NCBI RefSeq assembly: GCF_019649015.1
Contig: NZ_BLPI01000001.1
Coordinates: 825,501-889,500 of the forward strand
Direction: 5' to 3'
Source of the DNA: Agarivorans litoreus
GTDB lineage: Bacteria > Pseudomonadota > Gammaproteobacteria > Enterobacterales > Celerinatantimonadaceae
DNA: 64,000 nucleotides
Shown piece by piece: positions 19,573 through 29,375 of the stretch. The notes below the pieces were generated by a model, which saw only the letters and a program-made list of their open reading frames with translations, ran no database searches and was not told where the DNA came from. The position numbers and the translations under genes are program-made. Position 1 is the first letter of the stretch; every line of letters begins with the position of its first letter.

Positions 19573-19885
19573 TGGCTACTCCAACACCACATAACACCCT
19601 TTAAGCTTAGTGTCTAACGGGCATTAGCAGCACAAAAAAAATGACAATTTGATGTCACGTCTTTAAGTTATTGAGATCATTTAGAAAGAAGAATCGGGCT
19701 CCGCCAAGAAAGCAAGCTCTTCAGCGTTAGACTCTCTGCCAAGTATTTGATTGCGGTGTGGGTAGCGTCCAAAACGGTCGATGATTGCTTTGTGTTTTAG
19801 CTCAAACTGATAGTGTTGCTCAAGCCCTGGCGCTTTAAACAACAGCTCTGCCTGCTGGTGAATAACTAGGGATTCGCTATGCATA

Positions 19886-20982
19886 TACCCGTGATCATTG
19901 AAGGTGATTGATTTTTTCGTCAATGAGGATCATGCTACACACCATGAAAATTATACTGACTCCTCAACAGAAACAGCAACTCGAGCAGATGCATGATTCC
20001 ACTCGCGATGGTCGAGTGCGAGACCGTATCAAAGCGGTATTACTTGCTTCTGAAGGTTGGAGTCAGGTGATGATTTCTCAAGCCCTTCGCATCCACGAGT
20101 CGACAGTCGCTCGACATCTCAGCGACTATGTTCTTTCTGAAAAACTTAAGCCCGAAAATGGCGGAAGCCAAAGTAAACTTTCTGCTACTCAAACCATGCA
20201 CCTAATCGAGCATTTGACCGAGAAAACCTATTCTCACACTCATCAAGTTGTCGCCTACGTTAAAGAGACATTTGGACTTGATTATACGGTTTCTGGTATG
20301 AACAAGTGGCTTCATCACAATGGTTTTAGCTACAAGCAACCGAAAGGCGTTCCACACAAGTTTGATGAGACAAAACAACGGGCGTTCATCGAAGCTTATG
20401 AAGCTCTAAAGACAAGCTGTGGCGAGGATGAATCGATATTGTTTATCGATGCCGTTCACCCGACGCTATCGACCAAAATCACCCATGGCTGGATACGTAC
20501 AGGCCAAGAAAAAGTGATTGAAACAACGGGCAACCGTAGTCGGTTAAACCTTATTGGCGCACTGAATTTATCCGATATTGGAGCGACGATTGTTAGCGAT
20601 TACGAAAGCATTAACAGTGAAAATATTGTTCGTTTTTTCTGTAAGCTCAGAGAGAGTTACCCGTTAGGCCATAAGCTTCATATCATTTTAGATGGTGCGG
20701 GATATCACCGTAGTAACTTAGTCAAAGATGCCGCGTTTGTCCTTAATATTGAATTGCATTACCTCCCACCTTACAGTCCAAACCTCAACCCAATAGAGCG
20801 GTTATGGAAGGTAATGAACGAGAAGTCGAGAAACAACGTTTATTTCAAAAATAAACGAGACTTTAAGGCGGCGATAGACCAATTTTTTTCTGTGACTCTT
20901 CAGGAGATCGCAGGCTCCTTGGCATCTCGAGTGAACGATAATTTTCAGGTACTCAAGCCTGCATCTTCAAGTTGATTGGGTA
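19886..20982 (+). mobile_element. IS630-family insertion sequence (1097 bp)
   Basis: Ends are TACCC...GGGTA with partly matching terminal repeats: left TACCCGTGATCATTGAAGGT, right (reverse complement) TACCCAATCAACTTGAAGAT. It is flanked by a TA duplication (19884-19885 and 20983-20984), the hallmark of IS630/Tc1-mariner elements. It carries one transposase gene reading plus. Confidence 0.9.
19908..20975 (+). CDS. IS630-family transposase
   Basis: The 355-residue DDE transposase has an N-terminal helix-turn-helix ('WSQVMISQALRIHESTVARHL'-type, residues about 50-70), a winged-helix region, and catalytic acids in 'ILFIDAVHP', 'HIILDGAGYH' and 'NPIERLWKVMNEK'. The frame is uninterrupted, so the element may be active. 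In-frame ATGs at 19923, 19932 and 19944 are alternative starts. GAGGATC just before 19932 makes one of the later ones plausible. Confidence 0.93.
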   Translation: MIFSSMRIMLHTMKIILTPQQKQQLEQMHDSTRDGRVRDRIKAVLLASEGWSQVMISQALRIHESTVARHLSDYVLSEKLKPENGGSQSKLSATQTMHLIEHLTEKTYSHTHQVVAYVKETFGLDYTVSGMNKWLHHNGFSYKQPKGVPHKFDETKQRAFIEAYEALKTSCGEDESILFIDAVHPTLSTKITHGWIRTGQEKVIETTGNRSRLNLIGALNLSDIGATIVSDYESINSENIVRFFCKLRESYPLGHKLHIILDGAGYHRSNLVKDAAFVLNIELHYLPPYSPNLNPIERLWKVMNEKSRNNVYFKNKRDFKAAIDQFFSVTLQEIAGSLASRVNDNFQVLKPASSS

Positions 20983-21340
20983 TATACGGTATATATAAAA
21001 AGCTTCGCTGGCTTAGATTAAGCTGCTGATCAAACCCTTTTGCTACTGCTTGCTGCGCGAGGCATAACGCTAAAGAATCATTAGCAAAAGCATCAGCTTG
21101 ACCACGATGAATATTTCTTGAGAACTGATCCAATATTATGATTTCGGCTAAGCTTGCTTGCGCTTGCTCACGCCAACTAAATAACTCGCCACTGGCAGCT
21201 TGTTGCAACAGAGCAGAAAACTGATTACTTATTAGCTCATCAAGCTTTGCGTCTACGCTAAACCACTGTTGTGGGCTTAACTGTTCAAACCAAAAATCTA
21301 AAACATCTTGATAAGCCATACTTACCTCTTTGTTCACTGG

Positions 21341-21784
21341 CTAACAGCCGCAGTCGCCTTGTAAGTTCCACTGGCATTGCTGGTAGTTTTCGAAAGTGGA
21401 AATTTGACTTATATACCCTACAACTTCACAGCCTTGTTCTCCCCAAGTACAGCCAGGGCGAACTTGATTTTCTACTGTTATGGCTGTCGCTTGGTAGCGA
21501 AAAGTCTGAGCTAAACTCGATCCAGCTTGGGTTAACAAAGGGCTCTCTTTTGCTCCCCATAAACTCACTAGCTTGCCTTGGCGCATCATAATGGCATGAG
21601 TTCCATCGAGATCAGTTTGCAACACAATGTCTGGACGAATCGGAAGATTGGAAGGGAAATAGTAACTACAACCACATCCCCATTGTTGCTCAGCCACTGG
21701 AATAGCTTGCAACTCACAGGCATAAGTAACACTACTTAACATGGTTAATAATGCGGTGCAGAATCCAACAACAAACTTATTCAT
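21341..21784 (-). CDS. Secreted Cys-rich protein, function unknown
   Basis: About 147 residues with a signal peptide ('MNKFVVGFCTALLTMLSSV' then TYA) and eight cysteines in the mature part. These include 'CGCS' near the start, 'CTWGEQGC' and a terminal 'QGDCGC'. I do not recognise a family. The start at 21784 overlaps the end of the upstream COG2345 regulator by 8 bp, so the two are translationally coupled and probably work in one pathway. Disulfides or metal binding are possible; neither is shown. The frame extends two codons further upstream to 21790. Confidence 0.65.
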   Translation of the reverse strand: MNKFVVGFCTALLTMLSSVTYACELQAIPVAEQQWGCGCSYYFPSNLPIRPDIVLQTDLDGTHAIMMRQGKLVSLWGAKESPLLTQAGSSLAQTFRYQATAITVENQVRPGCTWGEQGCEVVGYISQISTFENYQQCQWNLQGDCGC

Positions 21785-22403
21785 AACCATCCAAAGGCGT
21801 TAAGGTATAAGCGCAGCGACGCGAGCCTGCAACAATGTGCTCGGTGCGCTCTACCTTGCATTCACTAAACAGCTTCTGCAGCATGTCTAGTTCAGACCGG
21901 CATAAACCTTGGCATTCGGTAGCAGCAATACAAATAGGGCAATGATCTTCAACAAACAGGTAAGCACTTTGCTGACGTTGCCAATTAGCCATATAACCTT
22001 CTTGGCTACGCTTATTGCTCAAAAGCGCTAACTTGTCGGCAATGCTGCTAATGCCATCCATCGCTTGCTGATAAGCATTAAAACTTTGTTGCTCACGATG
22101 ACTAACCAATTGCTCTAAGCCAGACTCACCGAATACCTGCTTCACCGCGCCAATTAGCTGAACACTTAAGTCGCTGTGGCAATCAGGAAAGCGTCCATGG
22201 CCTTTATCGGTTAACTGCCAATATCGAGTAGGCCGACCTACTTTTACTTTTTTGTCGAAATGTTCAATTAAGCCATCACTTTCCAAACTTTGTAGGTGCT
22301 GGCGCACCCCCATGGTTGTGATATCAAGCTGCTCGGCTAACATCTTTACCGTAAGCCCGCCCTGGCTTTTAATTCGATATAAGATGTTATCTGTGGTTTT
22401 CAT
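21777..22403 (-). CDS. COG2345-type helix-turn-helix regulator with C-terminal Cys cluster
   Basis: A winged helix-turn-helix at residues about 5-70 ('LTVKMLAEQLDITTMGVRQH', 'VGRPTRYWQLTDKG'), a helical linker, then a Cys cluster. The cluster consists of 'DHCPICIAATECQGLC' and a later Cys in 'GSRRCAYTL'. This layout is shared with SufR-like and related iron-sulfur-binding repressors, so a redox or metal-cluster sensor is a fair inference. The start at 22403 is chosen because AGGA lies 8 bp before it; the longer frame to 22442 lacks a ribosome site. It overlaps the downstream secreted Cys-rich protein gene. Confidence 0.75.
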   Translation of the reverse strand: MKTTDNILYRIKSQGGLTVKMLAEQLDITTMGVRQHLQSLESDGLIEHFDKKVKVGRPTRYWQLTDKGHGRFPDCHSDLSVQLIGAVKQVFGESGLEQLVSHREQQSFNAYQQAMDGISSIADKLALLSNKRSQEGYMANWQRQQSAYLFVEDHCPICIAATECQGLCRSELDMLQKLFSECKVERTEHIVAGSRRCAYTLTPLDGYE

Positions 22404-22489
22404 GCAATTGTCCTGCGCCTTTATTAAGCACATTATTGTCATTGCTACCGGCTTTGTAAAGCTAGTACTTTATTAAGCTAATAAGCCAT

Positions 22490-23758
22490 TTAGTGAATAC
22501 TTTTAAAAACGTTAGTTCTCAGAGCTTCTAATTGTTGAATTGCTTCAGAAGCAGTAACTCTCCCTTCCAAAAACTCCACCATTATATCCATAGCAGGCAA
22601 TGCAAATTGTTTAGGGCTATCACGATCAAAAAACTGTGACACTCCTTTGGCGTTATTTAGCAACTGAGTGCCGGCTTGAATAAAACGATCTTCACTGCCT
22701 TTACTGCTAGACAAGGGGTTAATTTTCCCCAGTTGCTGATTAAGCTCAACTAAGGCATCGCCCTTGGACAAGAAATCTAAAAACCAATAAGCGGCGATAT
22801 TAGTTTTCGCTTGTGGGTGCGCCACAATAACGTCAATAGGCGCTTCTTCATATTGCTTCTGCCCTTCAAGCACCGACGGAAACGCCGCAAAGCCTAAATC
22901 ATTGCGCACTCTATCGGGCACGGTCGCGAGAAAGAAGTTTCCCATTAACACTGCTGCGGCTTTTTCGCGATACATTGCTGGTAGCGCTTGTTTCCAGCCC
23001 ATTTCATCACTGTTTGGCACAAAACAATCAGCATCGATAGCTTGTTGCCAGTAATTAAAGACCTGCACCACTCGTTTATCGGTGAACGCAATGTTCCCAG
23101 CCAGCAACTGTTGATGAAATGCCAAACCATTAATGCGCAAATTAAGGTAGTCAAACCAAGCAGCCACTGGCCATGCTTCTTTGCTACCAATGGTGACTAA
23201 GTGTTGTTGTTTGTTGGCAAAGCTTTGGCAACTCATCAGAAATTGCTGCCAGCTAGTAAAAGTATCGGGTTGGTAGCGAATCATCGACTGCCGATAATAA
23301 AAGCCCCATTGGTAGTAATTTATTGGCAGGGCGTAATAGTGTTGCTGATACTGGGAGGCATGTTTAGCAGCCGAACTGAAAGTCTTGTCCCAATTGGCTT
23401 GTTGCCACCACGATGAAATATCGAGAATTAGGTCATTTTTAGCCAATGCTCTAAGCCGCTCACCACCAAACCAAAAAAACAGATCACCTTCGCCATCATT
23501 GCTCTTCATGATGTCTTCAATGTTCTTTTTATAGTATTCGTTTTCGTAAACCTGTGTCCCCACCTCAACATGAGGGTAGGCAGTACTAAAACGTTCAATA
23601 AGCTGCTTGTAGGCTTGTCGCTGCTTACCGCTACTGGGCATTAGTACCAAGGTGAGCGAGTATTGTTTATCTCGTTCATGCTTTGCTTTAACTTGCCAAG
23701 AGCCAACGAGTAAACACAAGAGTAACAGGCACTTTAGCCACTTAGACGGATGTTTCAA
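22490..23758 (-). CDS. Family 1 extracellular solute-binding protein (orphan)
   Basis: The 422-residue product has a signal peptide (about 1-25) and the fold-type signature of sugar-binding ABC components ('AYKQLIERFSTAYPHVEV', 'YYALPINYYQWGFYYRQS', 'AAVLMGNFFLATVPD'). It probably binds an oligosaccharide or polyol in the periplasm. No permease or ATPase gene is adjacent, so it either serves a distant transporter or acts as the sensory partner of a signalling protein. Substrate cannot be told from sequence alone. Confidence 0.8.
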   Translation of the reverse strand: MKHPSKWLKCLLLLCLLVGSWQVKAKHERDKQYSLTLVLMPSSGKQRQAYKQLIERFSTAYPHVEVGTQVYENEYYKKNIEDIMKSNDGEGDLFFWFGGERLRALAKNDLILDISSWWQQANWDKTFSSAAKHASQYQQHYYALPINYYQWGFYYRQSMIRYQPDTFTSWQQFLMSCQSFANKQQHLVTIGSKEAWPVAAWFDYLNLRINGLAFHQQLLAGNIAFTDKRVVQVFNYWQQAIDADCFVPNSDEMGWKQALPAMYREKAAAVLMGNFFLATVPDRVRNDLGFAAFPSVLEGQKQYEEAPIDVIVAHPQAKTNIAAYWFLDFLSKGDALVELNQQLGKINPLSSSKGSEDRFIQAGTQLLNNAKGVSQFFDRDSPKQFALPAMDIMVEFLEGRVTASEAIQQLEALRTNVFKSIH

Positions 23759-23943
23759 GGCGTCAATACTCCTTAAACTTGCTAGTTAAAACAATCTAAT
23801 CATTAAGCAAAAACCAGCGCGTTAGGCAGCACCAATTGTTAGCTTATTGTCATGGAAAATATTGATTTAACTATAGTTATAGCAGCTCTTTGGCACACAA
23901 CAAGTTGCAAAAATAAACAACTGCAACTTTATCCCATGTTGAA

Positions 23944-24408
23944 CTAGTTACAGTATTCTTTGATTTTTTCTTCAACTTGCTGCTGGCAAGTTAGCTTATA
24001 ACGAGTATCGATTTCATTGATTAAGTTGCGGTATACATCAAAGCTTTCTTCGTAGCCTTTAAAGGCTAGATCTGCATTACTTTTATTGCCTTCACTAACG
24101 CAGGCCTCATGCACCGAATACCACTGTTCTGCGGCTTTCTCGGCATTATCTAATACTGTGTTAAGAGGCACTTGGTTAATTAAAGCGAGTTGGCTTCGCT
24201 TATCAGTAAACAATTTACATACCTTGTCGCGAGGCATGTCATAGTCCCAAGAACATATTGCCACATATTGTTTACTCAAAGTTTGAATGTCTTGGTGTAT
24301 ACGCTGGTTGCTGCCTGAAGCTTCGGCAAAACCTTCTTTAGAACACACACTGGCAAAAGCTAATGCCGGTAAACAGCTTACGGCAATAGCAACAAGTAAA
24401 TTTCTCAT
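23944..24408 (-). CDS. Small periplasmic protein, unknown
   Basis: About 154 residues with a signal peptide ending 'LPALAFA', then a mostly helical, charged chain with six cysteines spread along its length (for example 'SVCSKEG', 'AICSWDYD', 'DKVCKLF'). The start at 24408 follows AAGGA by 5 bp. The frame runs further upstream to 24456 without a better ribosome site. No family recognised. It is monocistronic, with over 150 bp on the 3' side. Confidence 0.6.
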   Translation of the reverse strand: MRNLLVAIAVSCLPALAFASVCSKEGFAEASGSNQRIHQDIQTLSKQYVAICSWDYDMPRDKVCKLFTDKRSQLALINQVPLNTVLDNAEKAAEQWYSVHEACVSEGNKSNADLAFKGYEESFDVYRNLINEIDTRYKLTCQQQVEEKIKEYCN

Positions 24409-25048
24409 TTTCATCCTTAAAGCAGAGCTCCATTTCACACTTATATTCATTAGCAAAAACTACGTAGCACTCCAATCAAAATACCTAGGAGCTATTTATT
24501 TTTCGCGGTTAAATTGCTGTAAAAAAAAGCTCGAAAAATAAACAGCCCCTAATACACCTTTCAAAGCATTCTATACCTTTGATTTGATGATGCTTTTCTT
24601 ACAAGTGCAATAATTGCTTAAGATCGCATGTTCAATCGAGAAAAACATCAGTACAGCTCCAAAAAACCACTTTTTCTCAAAAATATGCGCTGTCTCTACC
24701 GTTTACCTCAACACTACGATAACAAACATAAAAACAAGCTAAACTAAAAACTAAACTCAGAGATGCTAGGTTTAACGGTAGTATTTCCCGACCTTTCATG
24801 AACACAACAAGCAGAGTATTGAACTAGGTTAAAAGCATTAGTTAAAAATTATCGACCTGCCTTTGTATATTTTACAATTCATTATCTGGTCAACCAATGT
24901 TACTTGTGGTACTACTTAGTCATACGAAAAAATCGTAATAATTATTCCTAAAAATCAGTAAATTAGTGAACCATTCTTATAACTGTGGCTAGCTTTGTAG
25001 TTCTGATTTGGCTTGGGAGCAGCAGGAATACTAACAGGGATCTGTATC
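24409..25048. other. 640-bp intergenic region, no gene seen
   Basis: AT-rich spacer between two divergent genes. The only structure I see is an 11-bp inverted repeat, TTTATTTTTCG (24495-24505) / CGAAAAATAAA (24532-24542), with a 26-bp loop. No convincing ORF, tRNA or sigma-28 promoter was recognised, although the chemoreceptor promoter must lie here. Confidence 0.5.
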
Positions 25049-27037
25049 ATGAAACTCAAAGTTGTAACCCGCACACTACTTGGTTTTGCTGTGCTACTTG
25101 CGTTGTTGTTGATTGTTGCGCTAATTGGCCAACTTAATATGCGACAACTAGAAAGCCAACTGGATCAAACCGTCAGCCGCTTAGCGCCAATGGCAGAGCA
25201 AGTGAATCAACTATCGGGATTATTGCTTAACTCGGCGCGCAAAGTTGGCTTACACAGCAATAGCCAAAACCGCCAACAAGCAGAGCAACTAGAACAGGAA
25301 GTTACCAGCCTATTTAGCAGCTACAGCCAACGTATCGAGTCCCTCTCTCAGTTAGCCCAACCTTACCCGCAAATAGTGAGCGGTTTAAGTCAATTAGACC
25401 AAGACCTTAATAGCATTAAAACCACCAGCCAAACGCAGTTAACCTTGGCTAACCAAGCGCAACAAGCACAGCAGTTGTTAACCAATCAGCGCCAAAGCTT
25501 TAATCAAAAGTGGAAAAACTTTGCAGGTGATATGGAGTTTTTGATTGAAATCGTAGAAGAGAATGCCGAATGGGTAGTCACCGGCATGCAAGCCGACATA
25601 GCGGCGTTTTCTGGCTCTCTCGAGAAACTGTTTTATGCTCAAAATGCCCAGCAGTTTGACTCCCAATTTAGTGTGGTATCTAGTTATTACAAATCTCTTC
25701 AGCAAAAGCAGGAACAATTGCTCAAGCTAGATCCAGCCAGTGGTGAGGAGTTAACCAGCTATTTCGAGTTACTCAAACAAGCCTTTGCTAACAATGGCTT
25801 ATTTAGCAATCTAAAAAATCAGCAATTAGTTCTGAGTCGTCAAAACGAACAACTAGTAACGCTAAACCAACAAACAGACCAAGCCCTAAACTTACTCGAC
25901 AATATCTCTGAGCAACTAAGCCAAATCATTGCAGCCGCTCACCTACAAGCTCAACAAAGCTCAAGTTCTGCGCTATTGCAAACAGGGCTCGTGCTGCTTT
26001 TGTCAATTGCTATAACCCTCTTTGTAGCTTGGAACGTAAGCAGGCAAATTCGCTTACCGCTAGCAAATACCCTGGCTCAAATTAAACGCATGGTAGATGG
26101 CGACTTTAGAACAGTTGAAGGTGTAAATGCCCACGATGAATTTGGTCAAATAGCCACTCACTTACATGAGCTTAGTGCCCAAATGAACCAGGTAATTAGC
26201 CAAATGAGCAATAACGCAAAGCAACTTGCTGCCAGCGCCAAGAGCGGCTTAGCAACCAGTGAGCATTCACATAAAGTGATTCAAGAGCAACAAGATCAAA
26301 GCCAGCTCGTTGCTGTTGCGGTAAGCCAAATGGAAGTGGGTGTTAACGAAGTATCAGAGCAAGCCCAACAAAGCCGTGACGACATTGGCCAAGTGAACCA
26401 ACTTACTGGGCAAAGCCACCAAGCCGCACAATCGACCTTAGCCACAACTAATCAACTACAAACCACAGTAGTAGATGCCAGCCAACAAGTGAGCGAGCTT
26501 AAACAACAAAGTGATGACATTAACCGTATCGTTGATGTTATCCAAGGCATCGCCGAGCAAACCAACTTATTAGCCTTAAACGCCGCCATCGAAGCTGCCC
26601 GCGCAGGCGAACAAGGCAGAGGTTTTGCGGTAGTTGCCGATGAGGTTAGAGGTTTAGCTACTCGCAGCCGCGAAGCCACGCAAGAAATTCTAACGATGAT
26701 AGAGCAATTACAGAGCCGCGCTCAACACGCTATGGACATGATGGTACAAGGTGAAACCATGGTGGAAAGCTGTATCAACGAAGCCGAGCAAAGCTCTCAA
26801 CAGCTAGAGCAAGTGGCCCAATTGCTCAGCGCTATCCAACAGCGTAGCGAGAACATTGCCAATAACGCCCAAGATAAACACACCGTAGCGGTACAGGTAG
26901 CAAACAACGTAGAGAAAATTGTCGAACTGAGCGAGCTGGCCAACCGAGATGCAAATCAAACCCAGCAAATTAGCGATGCACTGCAGCAGCAGTCTCAGCA
27001 ACAGCTAAGCGAACTATCTCGCTTTAAGCTGGGATAA
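25049..27037 (+). CDS. Methyl-accepting chemotaxis protein (long helical sensor)
   Basis: About 662 residues. Membrane helix 1 is near residues 8-30. A long, Gln-rich, mostly helical periplasmic sensor (about 31-310) follows, which may be of the helical bimodular type. Then come membrane helix 2, a HAMP domain, and a cytoplasmic signalling hairpin with the conserved tip '[20 protein letters not shown]'. It signals ligand binding to CheA/CheW. ATG 25049 is chosen over 25013 because AGGGA precedes it by 8 bp and the membrane helix then begins at once. Its last 38 bp are repeated at 31268-31311. Confidence 0.9.
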   Translation: MKLKVVTRTLLGFAVLLALLLIVALIGQLNMRQLESQLDQTVSRLAPMAEQVNQLSGLLLNSARKVGLHSNSQNRQQAEQLEQEVTSLFSSYSQRIESLSQLAQPYPQIVSGLSQLDQDLNSIKTTSQTQLTLANQAQQAQQLLTNQRQSFNQKWKNFAGDMEFLIEIVEENAEWVVTGMQADIAAFSGSLEKLFYAQNAQQFDSQFSVVSSYYKSLQQKQEQLLKLDPASGEELTSYFELLKQAFANNGLFSNLKNQQLVLSRQNEQLVTLNQQTDQALNLLDNISEQLSQIIAAAHLQAQQSSSSALLQTGLVLLLSIAITLFVAWNVSRQIRLPLANTLAQIKRMVDGDFRTVEGVNAHDEFGQIATHLHELSAQMNQVISQMSNNAKQLAASAKSGLATSEHSHKVIQEQQDQSQLVAVAVSQMEVGVNEVSEQAQQSRDDIGQVNQLTGQSHQAAQSTLATTNQLQTTVVDASQQVSELKQQSDDINRIVDVIQGIAEQTNLLALNAAIEAARAGEQGRGFAVVADEVRGLATRSREATQEILTMIEQLQSRAQHAMDMMVQGETMVESCINEAEQSSQQLEQVAQLLSAIQQRSENIANNAQDKHTVAVQVANNVEKIVELSELANRDANQTQQISDALQQQSQQQLSELSRFKLG

Positions 27038-27043
27038 ACTAAT
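27000..27043 (+). repeat. 44-bp direct repeat, copy 1 (chemoreceptor 3' end)
   Basis: Covers the last codons and stop of the chemoreceptor plus 6 bp. It is identical to 31268-31311 at 43 of 44 positions (C at 27022 versus G at 31290). It marks the left border of the Rhs/IS island. Confidence 0.9.
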
Positions 27044-27383
27044 CAAGTTTAAAGCTCAAGGGAACCGCGCCTTTCATTAAGTGTTTTAGAGCGCGGCGAA
27101 CAAGTTTAAGCTAGGTATTTTATACATACTGGCGTAACTTAACAGGACTAGCGGTAAAAGCTGCAGGTAAACACTATCGCTATTAAGTTATTTTTACCAA
27201 GCATCGCTATGTTCATTTAAACCAAATGATTAGCTTAAGGCTTATAGAGGTAGGTCTAAAGCTAACAAAAAACATTGGTATCAAGCCTTAGATGCACTAT
27301 AAACACTCAGCACTAGCCCCGTTAAAAACGATGCTTTAAGCACATGAATAATTTCCTGGGGAGCCCTCAGACTCCGCCCCCAT
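27044..27383. other. 340-bp segment without a gene
   Basis: Left edge of the island. I see no ORF with a plausible start and no clear terminator, only a GC-rich inverted pair CCGCGC (around 27063) / GCGCGG (around 27091) with a 20-base loop. Confidence 0.4.
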
Positions 27384-27865
27384 TTATTTAAAAATTGGCT
27401 TCAAAACAAACCCAGCAGGGGCCTCTCTAACCTCAATAATAGATGCACCACTGATACGACGGCATGAAACCATAAATCGTTCCTCCCCCCAAGTTTTTTC
27501 AAATCCACAAACCCTCTCCGGATTATCAAAAACATCTACAACATCACCATTGACAAATGAGTAAAAAAACCAATTTAAAATAGAAAAAACCAAAAAAAAT
27601 GAAAACGAAAAAAATGAAAACGAGAACGAGCTAAACACTACATTTAAAAATGCATATATACCATTCTCTTTTTCATAAAAGCTACGAAAATAGACAAAAT
27701 CAAATATAGAGCAATCTTTAAAAAAAACAAACAACAGAAAACACCCCCCTATTGAAAGATACGTAGGGATTATTGTGTATACAAGAGGAACAACCATATA
27801 CAACGAAAAAATGTAAAAAAGGAACGAAATAAAGTTTAGAAAATAAAGTTTTCTTCTTATTTTCA

Positions 27866-29171
27866 GAGCCTGTCCTAAATTCTGTGTAACTGTCTAAACT
27901 TAAAGCCGTAATGGCTAAGGATAGGCACATGGATAAGAAAGCACTTGAAGCTTTTGCTATAGAAGCTGCAAAGGGAATCAAAACTCCCGATGATTTAACT
28001 GAATTCAGCCAGATGCTCAAAAAAATCACTGTTGAAGCGGCACTCAACGCTGAAATGGATGAGCATCTTGGTTATGAAAAACACAAACCTTCCAAGTCGA
28101 ATAATACCCGCAATGGAAAGAGCACTAAGCGCGTAAAAACCGAAGACGGAGAGTTTGAGCTTGATACTCCTAGGGATCGCCTTGGCTCTTTTGACCCCAA
28201 GCTGGTCAAAAAACATCAAACACGATTTACCTCCATGGATGACAAGATCTTGTGGCTCTATGCGCAAGGTATGAGTACGCGTGACATCGTGAATGCTTTC
28301 GATGAGTGGTACGGGGCCGAGATATCACCCAGCCTAGTTTCGCGTGTCACAAATGCGGTGATGGAGGAAATTGTGGAGTGGCAATCTAGACCACTCGATG
28401 CCATTTATCCTATCGTCTATCTCGACTGCATCGTGGTCAAAATCCGCCAAGACAAACGCATTATCAATAAATCTATCTTCCTTGCTTTGGGCATTAACAC
28501 CGACGGCCAGAAAGAGTTAATGGGCATGTGGATAGCCGAAAACGAGGGTGCTAAGTTTTGGCTGAGTGTTCTAACTGAACTCAATCAACGTGGTGTTGAA
28601 GATATACTTATCGCCTGTGTAGATGGCCTGAAGGGCTTCCCTGATGCGATCAATACCGTCTTCCCCCAAACACATATCCAGCTTTGCATAGTCCATATGG
28701 TGCGAAACTCATTGAAGTATGTATCCTGGAAAGACTACAAGGCGGTTACAGCCGACCTGAAGCGTGTGTATCGCTCAGCTACAGAAGATGAAGCTTTACT
28801 TGAGCTGGAGCGCTTTAGCGAAGTCTGGGATAGCCAGTATCCGCAAATCTCCAAATCTTGGCGCAATCACTGGCAGAACCTCAATACGCTCTTTAACTAC
28901 CCTGAAGATATCCGTCGGGCCATTTACACCACCAATGCGATTGAGTCTCTCAACAGCGTAATACGCAAGGCACTAAAGAAGCGGAAACTCTTCCCAAACG
29001 ATGAGGCCGCAACCAAGATGGTGTACTTAGCAATCAAAGACGCCAGCAAGAAATGGACAATGCCCATTCAAAACTGGCGCCAAGCTATGAGTCGGTTTAT
29101 TATCGAGTTCGAGGAACGTCTAGAAAAACACATTAACTAGATGGCAGATACACAGAATCTGTTACAGCCTC
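27866..29171 (+). mobile_element. IS256-family insertion sequence (1306 bp)
   Basis: Terminal inverted repeats start GAGCCTG (left) and GAGGCTG (right, reverse complement) and share ATTCTGTGTA plus flanking matches. A perfect 8-bp target duplication TATTTTCA lies at 27858-27865 and 29172-29179. It holds one intact transposase gene. Confidence 0.93.
27929..29140 (+). CDS. IS256-family (mutator-type) transposase
   Basis: About 403 residues with the mutator-type DDE core: 'YPIVYLDCIVVKIRQD', 'IACVDGLKGFPDAI', the CxxH-like 'QLCIVHMVRNSLKYV', and 'TTNAIESLNSVIRKA' carrying the last acid. The N-terminus 'DEHLGYEKH' and 'NTRNG' also match the family. The start is set at ATG 27929 because AAGGA precedes it by 7 bp. 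The frame extends upstream to 27911. It is uninterrupted, so it is potentially active. Confidence 0.94.
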   Translation: MDKKALEAFAIEAAKGIKTPDDLTEFSQMLKKITVEAALNAEMDEHLGYEKHKPSKSNNTRNGKSTKRVKTEDGEFELDTPRDRLGSFDPKLVKKHQTRFTSMDDKILWLYAQGMSTRDIVNAFDEWYGAEISPSLVSRVTNAVMEEIVEWQSRPLDAIYPIVYLDCIVVKIRQDKRIINKSIFLALGINTDGQKELMGMWIAENEGAKFWLSVLTELNQRGVEDILIACVDGLKGFPDAINTVFPQTHIQLCIVHMVRNSLKYVSWKDYKAVTADLKRVYRSATEDEALLELERFSEVWDSQYPQISKSWRNHWQNLNTLFNYPEDIRRAIYTTNAIESLNSVIRKALKKRKLFPNDEAATKMVYLAIKDASKKWTMPIQNWRQAMSRFIIEFEERLEKHIN

Positions 29172-29208
29172 TATTTTCACAAACGTTCTTGTTTTTGAAA
29201 AACCAAAA

Positions 29209-29349
29209 TTATTCATATCTATCTTCCCCAGCTCTAACTAACCCACTAGTCACCACTCCAACACCTTCAATAACCCGGCCTCCAGCTTTAACCTTACTAC
29301 CTAAGAAAGAAGCTGAGGCATTTAAAATGACTCTGACCCTATTTATTAT
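29209..29349 (-). pseudogene. C-terminal remnant of an unknown protein
   Basis: A frame without start codon reads '...ASASFLGSKVKAGGRVIEG' and then 'VGVVTSGLVRAGEDRYE' to TAA at 29211-29209. The stop overlaps the start of the IS256-split gene (ATGAATAA), the spacing of a translationally coupled pair. The upstream part is missing: a stop lies about 46 codons back. It could be the tail of an Rhs-associated effector or a cargo gene. Codon flow and overlap support real coding; identity is unknown. Confidence 0.45.
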
Positions 29350-29375
29350 TTATTCCTTTACTATTTTTCGGCACT

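Larger units (their letters stand above)
19681..21319 (-). pseudogene. DUF924 family protein, interrupted by IS630
   Basis: The 5' part (21319 down to about 20985) encodes 'MAYQDVLDFWFEQLSPQQWF...' ending 'RSFLYIPY'. The 3' part (19883 down to 19681) resumes as 'MHSESLVIHQQAELLF' and runs to the stop. Removing the element at 19886-20982 and one copy of the TA duplication restores a continuous frame '...FLYIPYMHSES...', the DUF924 core motif, for a protein of about 180 residues. The start at 21319 follows AGAGGTAAGT, a good ribosome site. DUF924 proteins are TPR-like with unknown function. As it stands the gene makes a truncated product. Confidence 0.9.
27384..29216 (-). pseudogene. 172-residue membrane protein gene split by IS256
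   Basis: Removing the IS256 element (27866-29171) and one 8-bp duplication joins 29216-29180 to 27865-27384 in a single frame of 173 codons. The reconstructed start is ATG 29216, preceded by GGGGAAG with 6 bp spacing, and the first residues are MNNFGFSKTRTFVKI. The protein has several hydrophobic segments, a Phe/Ser-rich stretch, and a soluble C-terminal part ('ERVCGFEKTWGEERFMVSCR'). Family unknown. Position behind an Rhs core suggests an immunity or cargo protein of an Rhs locus, which is inference. Only a 3' fragment is readable today. Confidence 0.75.

Noticed and set aside
27718-28047. 109-residue minus-strand ORF over the IS256 left end
   Set aside because: Shadow of the IS256 transposase joined to the flank; frame differs from the restored membrane-protein gene.
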